5,002 nt of DNA, from positions 1 to 5,002 of the forward strand of contig VFLB01000083.1 in the NCBI GenBank assembly GCA_009914645.1, given 5' to 3'. Of the stretch, positions 1 through 5,002 are shown in pieces; the stretch's first letter is position 1, and every line of letters begins with the position of its first letter. The stretch is from Synechococcaceae bacterium Bin_79_3. GTDB lineage: Bacteria > Cyanobacteriota > Cyanobacteriia > PCC-6307 > Cyanobiaceae. A program made the position numbers and the translations under genes. Below the pieces are notes generated by a model that was given only the letters and a program-made list of their open reading frames with translations, had not been told where the DNA came from and ran no database searches.

Positions 1-615
1 GCGAGGCGCATGGCGCTATCTAGTGGTGGAAAAACAGCGGAGAAGCGTTTTTCTAGCAACGCTGGCCGAGTGCGTAGTGCTGAAGAGGCACGACCTAGCC
101 GCACCATCACTCCAGCTGTTGTTGTTTCTGCTGCATCCGCAAAACCAACCCCCAGCTTTCATCTGGCTGCCCCCAGCCACAACATGAGCCGTAATCGCAT
201 CTCAAATCCCAGTAGAGATCTAGCTCTTGCCCGCCGTGAGGCCCTAAGCCGTAGGGGGAAGAGAGCTGAAATCAGCAGTGATCGCACTCGCAGTGATCTG
301 GCAAAACAGGCTGATAAAGCCGTTGTAACTCCGGTGCGCAATGCAGTGGTTGAAGCTGCTCCCGTTTCAATTTTTTCAACACCTTCCCGCAATACAAATA
401 CACGCTCTAACGCTCAACAACCTCCCCGTCGCCACAGCCAGCACAATCCAAGTAGGGCTCTGGTAATCGCCCGTCGTGAGGCCCTGGCTAAGGGTGGAAA
501 ATCAGCAAATAGCAGCCAAGCGAGCGGCATCGCTGCTGTGATGCGTCAGATCAATCCAGATATGAGCAGCCGCGAGCTGGCCCTGAAAATTCGTGAACTG
601 CGCAGCAAAACTGGC
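1..615 (+). repeat. CsoS2 N-repeats (rubisco-binding helices)
   Basis: Four copies of a short basic helical motif lie in the CsoS2 N-region. Copy 1 is cut by the window start (1-33, ARR.ALSSGGK). Copy 2 is 205-261 and copy 3 is 445-501; both follow the pattern NPSR-x-L-x-x-ARREAL-x-x-x-GK. Copy 4 (553-615) keeps SSRELAL but replaces the ARREAL core with KIRELRS. Low-complexity linkers rich in Ser, Ala, Pro and Asn separate them, including a five-serine run near 649-663. In the Halothiobacillus protein such repeats bind rubisco through their basic face at low individual affinity; the same role is inferred here. Confidence 0.9.
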
Positions 616-2298
616 GCTGCAGCAATCAGTAGAGCAAAAGGGAATGGCAGCAGCAGCTCTAGTCGCCCCAGCGGCCCAAATCGCCATGGTTCAAAGCAAA
701 CTGCTGCAGACGACGCCACCTGGAAGGTGGGTGTAAGCGAAACCCTGGCTGGTCAAACCGTTACTGGCACCCAGGCCAACCGTTCAATAAAAACCACCGG
801 CAACGAAGCTGCTACTTGCAGAGCAATTACAGGTACTGAATATCTCGGCGCTGAAGTTTTTCAAACTTTTTGTCAAACAAAACCTGCCTCCCAGCAACCG
901 GCCAAAGTGCGTGTTAGCGCCACAAGTCATGGCAACAGGGTTACCGGAAATGAAGTGGGCCGCAGCGAGAAGGTAACCGGCGATGAGCCAGGCACCTGTA
1001 AATCAGTTACGGGCACTGAATACATCTCAGCGAATCAATCCGCTGCTTATTGCGGAGCAACTACTCCAAGTGTGCGCAAGGTGGGTCGTAGCCACACCCT
1101 TGGTGGTCAGGCGGTTTCTGGTGTGATGGTGGGCCGTAGCGAGAAGGTAACTGGCGATGAAAGCGGTTCCGGTTTGCAGCTAACCGGAGATCAATATCTC
1201 GGCCAAGAGCCCCCTGTTGTTGGCCGGGCAGCTACCAAAGTGAGCAGCTTGAGCACCCTGCGCGGAACAGGTATCACCGGAACTCATGTGGGCCGCAGCG
1301 ACAAAGTAACCGGTGATGAACCGGGCACTTGCCGTTTGGTAACCGGTGATGAATATGTGGGTAGCCAGCAATACGAACGCTTTTGCGGCTCCAGCCCAAA
1401 CCCAGAGCCAGCCAAGGTGGGATTTAGTTTCACAAACCGCAGTCAGGTTGTGAGTGGAACTTATACCGGTAGATCTGAAAAAGTTACCGGTGATGAACCT
1501 GGTACCTGCAAAATTGTTACTGGTACTCCATATATAGGTATGGAACAGGCTGGCAATTTTTGCTCCCCTAGCGCTGCCGCTGGCATCAAGGCTCGCACGC
1601 CGCGTAATTCAGCCAGCCCCCTCACCGGTTTGCAGCCAGGTATTGGTGGAGTGATGACAGGCGCAGAGCGCGGTGCCTGTGAAAACGTTACCGGCACTCC
1701 CTATGTGGGAGCCGATCAGCTGCAGGGAGCCTGCGGCACAAAAGCCGGCGCTGAGCCTGATTTCCCTCAACCGCTAGCGGGTACCAATTGGCAGCGTTTC
1801 AGCGTGCAATCCCCTGCCCGTTCTGCCCAGGAACAACGCCAAAAAGGTGGGGCTGTTACCGGTAGCACCTATGAGCAGGGTGGCCGAATTACCGGACCCT
1901 TCGATATGGCAAGCGGAAAGGTAACTGGCACTCAACAATTCCGCTTTGATCGCACCCCAGCCCCCAGCAGAGCTGTTGTAAGCGCCAAAACTGTTGCGGC
2001 AGCAGCAGTAGCAGTTCAAGTTGCTGCTGATCAGGAGCCTGTTTCCCGGGTTACCGGCGAGGGCTCTGGCCATAAAATTACTGGCGACGACTGGGATCGC
2101 GGCAAGCGTGTAACCGGCACTGAGGGCCCTTCTGCACGCCGCCGAAATCCCTCCAGGGTTGGCATTCAAAATTCGATGGCTGCTATGCAACAGAAACGCA
2201 ATGAAGATGTTGTAGTTCCCACCTGCCGAGTTACAGGTTCTAGTGGCAGTACAGATAAAGGTTCATTGGTCACCGTGTCTGGAGGTGCCCGCGGTTGA
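1..2298 (+). CDS. csoS2: CsoS2, alpha-carboxysome assembly scaffold (5' end outside window)
   Basis: Encodes the intrinsically disordered scaffold that links rubisco to the alpha-carboxysome shell. The 765 residues visible divide into an N-region with Arg-rich helical repeats (partial repeat at 1-33, then 205-261, 445-501 and a degenerate one at 553-615), a middle region of six M-repeats of about 50 residues (724-1734) with VTG and VTGDE motifs and paired cysteines, and a C-region (about 1846-2295) ending in the conserved SGGARG tail. The reading frame is open from base 1. The residues ARRMALSSGGK match the end of an N-repeat (compare ARREALSRRGK and ARREALAKGGK further on), so the ATG at 10 is internal and the true start lies upstream, probably 10 or so codons away. 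In the family, N-repeats bind rubisco and the M- and C-regions contact the shell. The stop overlaps the csoSCA start by one base. Identity is very secure; only the start is missing. Confidence 0.97.
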   Translation, partial: ARRMALSSGGKTAEKRFSSNAGRVRSAEEARPSRTITPAVVVSAASAKPTPSFHLAAPSHNMSRNRISNPSRDLALARREALSRRGKRAEISSDRTRSDLAKQADKAVVTPVRNAVVEAAPVSIFSTPSRNTNTRSNAQQPPRRHSQHNPSRALVIARREALAKGGKSANSSQASGIAAVMRQINPDMSSRELALKIRELRSKTGAAAISRAKGNGSSSSSRPSGPNRHGSKQTAADDATWKVGVSETLAGQTVTGTQANRSIKTTGNEAATCRAITGTEYLGAEVFQTFCQTKPASQQPAKVRVSATSHGNRVTGNEVGRSEKVTGDEPGTCKSVTGTEYISANQSAAYCGATTPSVRKVGRSHTLGGQAVSGVMVGRSEKVTGDESGSGLQLTGDQYLGQEPPVVGRAATKVSSLSTLRGTGITGTHVGRSDKVTGDEPGTCRLVTGDEYVGSQQYERFCGSSPNPEPAKVGFSFTNRSQVVSGTYTGRSEKVTGDEPGTCKIVTGTPYIGMEQAGNFCSPSAAAGIKARTPRNSASPLTGLQPGIGGVMTGAERGACENVTGTPYVGADQLQGACGTKAGAEPDFPQPLAGTNWQRFSVQSPARSAQEQRQKGGAVTGSTYEQGGRITGPFDMASGKVTGTQQFRFDRTPAPSRAVVSAKTVAAAAVAVQVAADQEPVSRVTGEGSGHKITGDDWDRGKRVTGTEGPSARRRNPSRVGIQNSMAAMQQKRNEDVVVPTCRVTGSSGSTDKGSLVTVSGGARG
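724..1734 (+). repeat. CsoS2 M-repeat array, six units
   Basis: Six tandem repeats of about 50 codons: M1 724-873, M2 904-1053, M3 1078-1230, M4 1237-1386, M5 1414-1563, M6 1588-1734. A typical unit reads KVG-x-S-x-T, then VTGT, GRSEKVTGDE, GTC, VTGTEY-x-G and a closing FC. M1, M2, M4, M5 and M6 each carry two cysteines, one after the VTGDE-type motif and one at the end. M3 has none. M1 is divergent in the middle (NRSIKTTGNE), and M6 has lost the GRSEK stretch. Neighbouring units also share long near-identical DNA, for instance around 955-987 and 1129-1161. In the family the [V/I][T/S]G motifs contact shell proteins, and the number of M-repeats is thought to influence carboxysome size. Confidence 0.93.
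1846..2295 (+). repeat. CsoS2 C-terminal shell-binding region
   Basis: The CsoS2 C-region carries two VTG/ITG-rich units (about 1846-1953 and 2041-2130) and a closing peptide (about 2212-2295). Each of the first two units holds three [V/I]TG triplets in a row, without the cysteine pairs seen in the M-repeats. The closing peptide contains TCRVTGSSG and ends in SGGARG. A basic segment (ARRRNPSR, about 2134-2157) separates the second unit from the tail. In characterised CsoS2, this region is the part most firmly anchored to the inner face of the shell. Repeat boundaries are drawn by eye and may shift by several codons. Confidence 0.85.
2281..2286 (+). promoter_or_regulatory. Ribosome-binding site for csoSCA, inside the csoS2 end
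   Basis: GGAGGT lies 11 bases before the ATG at 2298. It is formed by the Gly-Gly codons of the conserved CsoS2 tail. It supports ATG 2298 as the start; an in-frame TTG directly before it (2295) is less likely. Confidence 0.6.
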
Positions 2299-3782
2299 TG
2301 TTGCGCCGCGCTTCCTATGTCGATAGGCCAATGGAGCCAACGGCTCCAAGGCGTCGTCCGTTGGTTTACTCAAGCCCTAGGGCTAGGGCTCTGCACTGTC
2401 TTAGTGATGTTGCCGCCAATGGTCGCCTACACAACTACGACCATCGGGTAAAGGCGGCATTTGATCGCATCGTGCCGGTGTTGCAGCAGCTCTCTGCCTT
2501 GCAACATGAGACAAGCTTCATCCCTGATGCGCAGCGGCTTGCTAGAGAGCAACTTGGTTTTGAGTTGCCATTGCCAATCCTTGAGATGGCATGGGTAACT
2601 CAGCTTGATATGCGCCGCTTGTTTGCGTGGTGTGTATTTGAAGTCTACGAACAAACCAGCAAGTCTTTTTTTGAAACAGACCCCCTCGATGGAGCAATCG
2701 CAGCAGATTTTGAACGGCTACTAATTGAATGCGGTTTTCATTTGCTCGATATAACCCCCTGCGCTGACGGCCGCTTAGCCCATGCCATTGCTTTTGGTTT
2801 GCGTATACCCTTTAGCTGTGTTAGGCGTCGCCCCCATGCCGGCGCGATGTTCGATGTTGAAAACACAGTTGATCGTTGGGTTAAAACCGAACATCTACGT
2901 TTTCGTGAAGCAAAGCCAAACAGCGCCCACGAACCAACCCGTTACCTAAAGGCGGTGGTGTATCACTTCAGTTCTTTAAATCCAAGCCATGAAGGTTGTG
3001 CAGCCCATGCATCTAATGATGCCGCTGCCGCTGCCGCTGGCATGGAACGGCTACAGGCTTTCAGGGTGGCGGTAGAAAACAGCTTTTGTTGTGGCGCCTC
3101 AGTTGATCTCTTGCTGCTCGGAATAGACACAGACACAGACGCAATTCGGGTGCATGTGCCGGATCGCGATAGCAAGGCGCCTTTAGATCAATGGCTGGAT
3201 GCAAAAGATGTATATCAATCCACTTGCTCACTTTCACCTCATGGGGCAAGAGAAAAAATCTTGCAAATGGTTAAAGCTGCGGTGCAAGGGGAACTTGATC
3301 AAGGCATGGCGCGTTTTATCGCCCAGTTGCTTGAAAACAACATTTCCCAGATCGATTATGTGAAGGAATTTCACGATGGTGCTTACGCTGATGCCGGTCA
3401 TGCCGAACGCTTTATTGGAGTTGGCATTGGTTTTAAGGAGATACATTTACGCAACCTCACATATTTTGCTTATGTAGATACTGTTGAAGAGGGCACTGCA
3501 GATCTTGATGTGGGTGTGAAAATATTTACGGGCTTAAATGTTTCGCGCGGTCTTCCCATTCCGGTGGTGGTTCGTTTTGATTATCGCGGCAAAGTGCCAG
3601 GCGCACGGCAAAGGGCTATTTCCCATGGGGAAAGGGTTATTGCAGCCATAAAACAAAGATATTCAGATTTATATCAACAAGGCTTGCTTCATTTGTTGTT
3701 GTCTGTGCGAGATCGCGATCGTTTTGTGGCGGCAGAAACCGTGAGTTCCAGCATTACTTTCCCTATCCCCGGAGGTCATTAA
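2298..3782 (+). CDS. csoSCA: CsoSCA, carboxysomal carbonic anhydrase
   Basis: A 494-residue carbonic anhydrase (also called csoS3) that converts bicarbonate to CO2 inside the carboxysome to feed rubisco. It belongs to a divergent beta-class branch with one active and one degenerate catalytic-like domain. Visible active-site residues are Cys155 in TPCADGR, with the Asp157-Arg159 dyad, His223 in VVYHFSS and Cys234 in HEGCAAH. The spacing His+11=Cys matches the zinc ligands of the Halothiobacillus enzyme (Cys173, His242, Cys253). The rough plan is a basic, probably flexible leader (1-35), a helical domain (about 36-130), the catalytic domain (about 135-375) and a C-terminal domain without zinc ligands. 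Other signatures are SFCCGASVDLLL and DTDTDAIRVH. ATG 2298 is chosen: it overlaps the csoS2 stop by one base, is preceded by GGAGGT, and the adjacent TTG at 2295 adds only one residue. Length is ordinary for the family or slightly short. Confidence 0.97.
   Translation: MLRRASYVDRPMEPTAPRRRPLVYSSPRARALHCLSDVAANGRLHNYDHRVKAAFDRIVPVLQQLSALQHETSFIPDAQRLAREQLGFELPLPILEMAWVTQLDMRRLFAWCVFEVYEQTSKSFFETDPLDGAIAADFERLLIECGFHLLDITPCADGRLAHAIAFGLRIPFSCVRRRPHAGAMFDVENTVDRWVKTEHLRFREAKPNSAHEPTRYLKAVVYHFSSLNPSHEGCAAHASNDAAAAAAGMERLQAFRVAVENSFCCGASVDLLLLGIDTDTDAIRVHVPDRDSKAPLDQWLDAKDVYQSTCSLSPHGAREKILQMVKAAVQGELDQGMARFIAQLLENNISQIDYVKEFHDGAYADAGHAERFIGVGIGFKEIHLRNLTYFAYVDTVEEGTADLDVGVKIFTGLNVSRGLPIPVVVRFDYRGKVPGARQRAISHGERVIAAIKQRYSDLYQQGLLHLLLSVRDRDRFVAAETVSSSITFPIPGGH
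3021..3038 (+). repeat. GCCGCT triplicate within csoSCA
   Basis: Three perfect tandem copies of the hexamer GCCGCT encode six alanines just after the HEGCAAHASND motif of CsoSCA. The unit is a multiple of three, so changes in copy number would keep the frame and alter only the alanine run, which sits about ten residues after the last zinc ligand. Family members often have a short Ala-rich stretch here, so this may be simple codon repetition. Confidence 0.85.
3771..3775 (+). promoter_or_regulatory. Ribosome-binding site for csoS4A, inside the csoSCA end
   Basis: GGAGG lies 8 bases before the ATG at 3784, an ideal distance. It is formed by the Gly-Gly codons of the CsoSCA tail (PGGH) and is the strongest site in the window. 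Confidence 0.75.
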
Positions 3783-3783
3783 C

Positions 3784-4062
3784 ATGCTTATTTGTCAAGT
3801 TGTGAAGCCTTTGGTTTCCACTAATCGCATTCCTGATTTTGAACACAAACACCTTCAAGTAGTGCTTGATGGCAGCACCCAAAAAGTTGCTGTTGATGCA
3901 GTTGGGTGCGTGCCGGGCGATTGGGTGATCTGCGTAGGTAGTTCCGCCGCAAGAGAAGCAGCTGGCAGTAAGTCTTACCCCAGCGATTTAACAATTGTTG
4001 GCATCATCGATCATTGGAAACCTGAGCCGCCCAAACCGGCCGTTCCAGCGGTGCTTAATTGA
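3784..4062 (+). CDS. csoS4A: CsoS4A, pentameric shell vertex protein
   Basis: A 92-residue protein of the bacterial microcompartment vertex family (EutN/CcmL fold). Five copies form a pentamer that caps vertices of the icosahedral carboxysome shell and limits leakage of CO2. Family features visible are the opening strand ICQVVKPLVST, the central VAVDAVGCVPGDWVICVGSSAAR block around residues 35-58 (small residues that line the pentamer centre), and the strand SDLTIVGIIDHW at about 67-78. The tail after that (EPPKPAVPAVLN) is Pro/Ala-rich and probably flexible; csoS4B lacks it. The gene starts one base after the csoSCA stop with a clear GGAGG site, and its own stop overlaps the csoS4B start. 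Assignment to A rather than B rests on gene order and tail. Confidence 0.96.
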   Translation: MLICQVVKPLVSTNRIPDFEHKHLQVVLDGSTQKVAVDAVGCVPGDWVICVGSSAAREAAGSKSYPSDLTIVGIIDHWKPEPPKPAVPAVLN

Positions 4063-4313
4063 TGGAAATCATGGAAGTTATAGGGTCCCTTGTTTGTACC
4101 CATCGGGTGTCTGGTTTAGGCCACATGAACCTGCGGGTACTGCGCAGTAATAAAGGAAAATTGAGCGTTGCTGTTGATCCGGTTGGTGCCTCCGCTGGAA
4201 ATTGGGTTTTTACAGCTAGCGGTTCAGCTGCCCGTTTTGCATGCCCGGATCCCAATACATTTACAGATCTAACTATCGGAGGAATTATTGATTTCTGGGC
4301 CCCCGACGGCTGA
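4062..4313 (+). CDS. csoS4B: CsoS4B, second pentameric shell vertex protein
   Basis: An 83-residue paralogue of the preceding gene in the EutN/CcmL vertex family, forming pentamers at carboxysome vertices. Matching blocks are LVCTHRVSGLGHMNLRVL near the start, VAVDPVGASAGNWVFTASGSAAR in the middle and TDLTIGGIIDFW at the end. The equivalents in CsoS4A are VAVDAVG, GDWVICVGSSAAR and SDLTIVGIIDHW. Three start codons are possible: TTG 4059, ATG 4062 and ATG 4071. ATG 4062 is chosen because it overlaps the csoS4A stop (TGATG) and gives the MEIMEV opening. No good ribosome-binding site precedes it, so translation probably depends on ribosomes finishing csoS4A. Loss of both vertex proteins in Halothiobacillus is known to make shells leaky and elongated. 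Confidence 0.95.
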   Translation: MEIMEVIGSLVCTHRVSGLGHMNLRVLRSNKGKLSVAVDPVGASAGNWVFTASGSAARFACPDPNTFTDLTIGGIIDFWAPDG

Positions 4314-4377
4314 CCCAGAAAACACCCTTCTTAGCTAATCAACAAGAAGCTCAAACCTCAGTAAATTCCCACTCTTC
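4314..4377 (+). other. Short gap between csoS4B and csoS1E-like gene
   Basis: This is the only real gap in the window. It has stops in the csoS1E frame (TAA at 4336), so the next gene cannot be extended back past that point. It holds an imperfect hairpin: CTTCTT (4327-4332) pairs with AAGAAG (4344-4349) around an 11-base loop. The stem is A/T-rich and has no T-run after it, so it is not a convincing terminator; an RNA-processing or stabilising role is possible but unproven. A -10-like TAAATT (4362) lies too near the ATG to be a likely promoter. No ribosome-binding site is seen just before 4378. Confidence 0.5.
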
Positions 4378-4896
4378 ATGGCAACTCCAACACCTCGCCA
4401 GCCGGCTAGCCGTCGCAATAGCCCAGATCCAAATTCCACTCCAGCCGAAGTTACTAAGGCTTTGCCTACGGCAGCTCAATCCGTGCCATCCTCTACAACA
4501 GCATCACCTCCAACGCCGCCTCCCGTAGAGCCGCCCAAGACCAGCACCAGCAGCCCCAAAAAACCTTCCACTCGTAGCCTTTCAACCGCCATGACAAATC
4601 CAATTCAAGGTATCGCCCTCGGCATGATTGAAACCCGCGGTTTAGTGCCAGCGATCGAGGCAGCAGATGCCATGACCAAAGCAGCTGAAGTAACCCTGAT
4701 CGCCCGTGAATTCGTAGGTGGCGGTTATGTAACGGTGATGGTTCGCGGTGAAACGGGCGCTGTTAACGCGGCGGTTAGAGCTGGCGCTGATGCCTGCGAA
4801 CGCGTTGGTGATGGCTTAGTTGCCGCTCACATCATTGCTCGCCCTCATGCTGAAGTTGAACCCGCCCTTATTGCAAGCGACACCCGCAGGAGTTGA
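4378..4896 (+). CDS. csoS1E: CsoS1E-like BMC-H shell protein with N-terminal extension
   Basis: A 172-residue hexameric shell protein with one bacterial microcompartment (BMC) domain at about residues 74-165, preceded by a 71-residue tail. The domain has the classical CsoS1 signatures: GIALGMIETRGLVPAIEAAD, the pore loop FVGGGY (112-117) that lines the sixfold pore for small anions, the strand VTVMVRGETGAVNAAV, and GADACERVGDGLVAAHIIARPH. The tail has 17 prolines and 25 Ser/Thr, so it is almost certainly disordered, with scattered basic residues (RR, KK). No signal peptide or membrane segment is seen. Length and operon position fit CsoS1E of alpha-cyanobacteria. ATG 4378 is the first ATG after the in-frame stop at 4336; an internal Met72 (4591) would give a normal 101-residue CsoS1. 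It could be named csoS1 in other annotations. Its end codons carry the ribosome-binding site of the next gene. Confidence 0.9.
   Translation: MATPTPRQPASRRNSPDPNSTPAEVTKALPTAAQSVPSSTTASPPTPPPVEPPKTSTSSPKKPSTRSLSTAMTNPIQGIALGMIETRGLVPAIEAADAMTKAAEVTLIAREFVGGGYVTVMVRGETGAVNAAVRAGADACERVGDGLVAAHIIARPHAEVEPALIASDTRRS
4888..4892 (+). promoter_or_regulatory. Ribosome-binding site for the ferritin-like gene
   Basis: AGGAG, formed by the last Arg and Ser codons of the csoS1E-like gene, lies 3 bases before ATG 4896 and 9 bases before the in-frame ATG 4902. The spacing favours the second ATG; the stop-start overlap favours the first. Confidence 0.6.
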
Positions 4897-5002
4897 TGCA
4901 GATGGGTTCTGTTCATCCAAGGGTTTTAGCGGCCCTAGGTAGGGCCTTAAGCCTTGAATTAACATCCGTTCAGCAATACATAACCCATGCCTGTTTAGCT
5001 GA
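4896..5002 (+). CDS. Ferritin-like (bacterioferritin-type) protein, 3' end outside window
   Basis: Only the first 35 codons are present; the frame is open to the window end. The segment HPRVLAALGRALSLELTSVQQYITHACLA looks like helix A of the ferritin/bacterioferritin fold. It shares the pattern VL..L..AL..EL....QY..HA, where the Glu (Glu21 here) is an iron ligand in bacterioferritins and the Gln-Tyr-x-x-His-Ala stretch is typical. ATG 4896 overlaps the previous stop (TGATG), but ATG 4902 has better spacing from AGGAG. The coupling to shell genes places it in the carboxysome operon, as with the bacterioferritin-type gene of the Halothiobacillus cso operon. Whether it binds iron or heme cannot be judged, since the later ligands lie outside. 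The family call rests on one helix and could be wrong; that a real gene starts here is likely. Confidence 0.65.
   Translation, partial: MQMGSVHPRVLAALGRALSLELTSVQQYITHACLA

Noticed and set aside
10..12. ATG 10 as start of csoS2
   Set aside because: The preceding codons complete an N-repeat in the same frame, and the opening would otherwise lack the usual CsoS2 N-terminal repeat.
1838..1850. A-run in the CsoS2 C-region as a programmed -1 frameshift site, as known for Halothiobacillus CsoS2
   Set aside because: In frame the codons are CAA-AAA-GGT, which does not fit the X-XXY-YYZ slippery pattern, and I could not see a strong stem after it. Cyanobacterial CsoS2 is generally reported as one long form.
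1774..2190. Minus-strand open frame of 138 codons within csoS2
   Set aside because: It lies wholly opposite a well-conserved gene, has no recognisable domain, and arises from repeat-driven codon bias; the other minus-strand frames are likewise shadows.
2295..2297. TTG as start of csoSCA
   Set aside because: It directly precedes an ATG, adds one residue, and gives no better spacing to GGAGGT.
3711..3720. Perfect palindrome GATCGCGATC in csoSCA, similar to the cyanobacterial HIP1 octamer
   Set aside because: It encodes the Asp-Arg-Asp of RDRDRF, the exact HIP1 sequence GCGATCGC is absent, and a single 10-base palindrome is unremarkable.
4059..4061. TTG as start of csoS4B
   Set aside because: An ATG follows at once; the stop-start overlap TGATG is the simpler reading. 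ATG 4071 remains a weaker alternative.
4339..4367. Promoter-like TCAACA and TAAATT with 17-base spacing before the csoS1E-like gene
   Set aside because: Each box matches consensus at only four of six positions, and the transcript would start only a few bases before the ATG.

Overview
The window is an internal slice of an alpha-carboxysome (cso) operon, all on the + strand. It comes from a cyanobacterium carrying form IA rubisco: the marine/freshwater Synechococcus, Cyanobium and low-light Prochlorococcus group. Supporting signs are the CsoS2 with [V/I]TG repeats, the carboxysome-specific carbonic anhydrase CsoSCA, the two pentamer proteins CsoS4A and CsoS4B, a CsoS1E-like hexamer protein with a Pro/Ser/Thr-rich extension, and moderate base composition. 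The species cannot be fixed from this stretch.

Layout: (1) 1-2298, csoS2, missing its 5' end because the window opens inside its first N-repeat; (2) 2298-3782, csoSCA (csoS3); (3) 3784-4062, csoS4A; (4) 4062-4313, csoS4B; (5) a 64-base gap; (6) 4378-4896, csoS1E-like; (7) 4896-5002, the first 35 codons of a ferritin-like gene that runs off the end. Apart from the gap, genes overlap by one base or sit one base apart, so the block is almost certainly one transcript. No promoter or convincing terminator was seen; the operon promoter should lie upstream, before csoS1/cbbL/cbbS in the usual gene order.

How the parts work together (family knowledge): CsoS2 is the disordered scaffold, whose N-repeats gather rubisco and whose M- and C-regions attach to the shell. 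CsoSCA, inside the shell, turns bicarbonate into CO2 for rubisco. CsoS4A and CsoS4B close the twelve vertices of the icosahedral shell. CsoS1-type hexamers tile the facets. The ferritin-like gene resembles the bacterioferritin-type gene that also follows shell genes in the Halothiobacillus cso operon; its role is unclear.

The system is a known one. The points most worth a second look are the long extension and internal Met of the CsoS1E-like protein, the ferritin-like gene, the repeated TTGATG gene junctions with ribosome-binding sites buried in the ends of upstream genes, and the cysteine-free third M-repeat of CsoS2.
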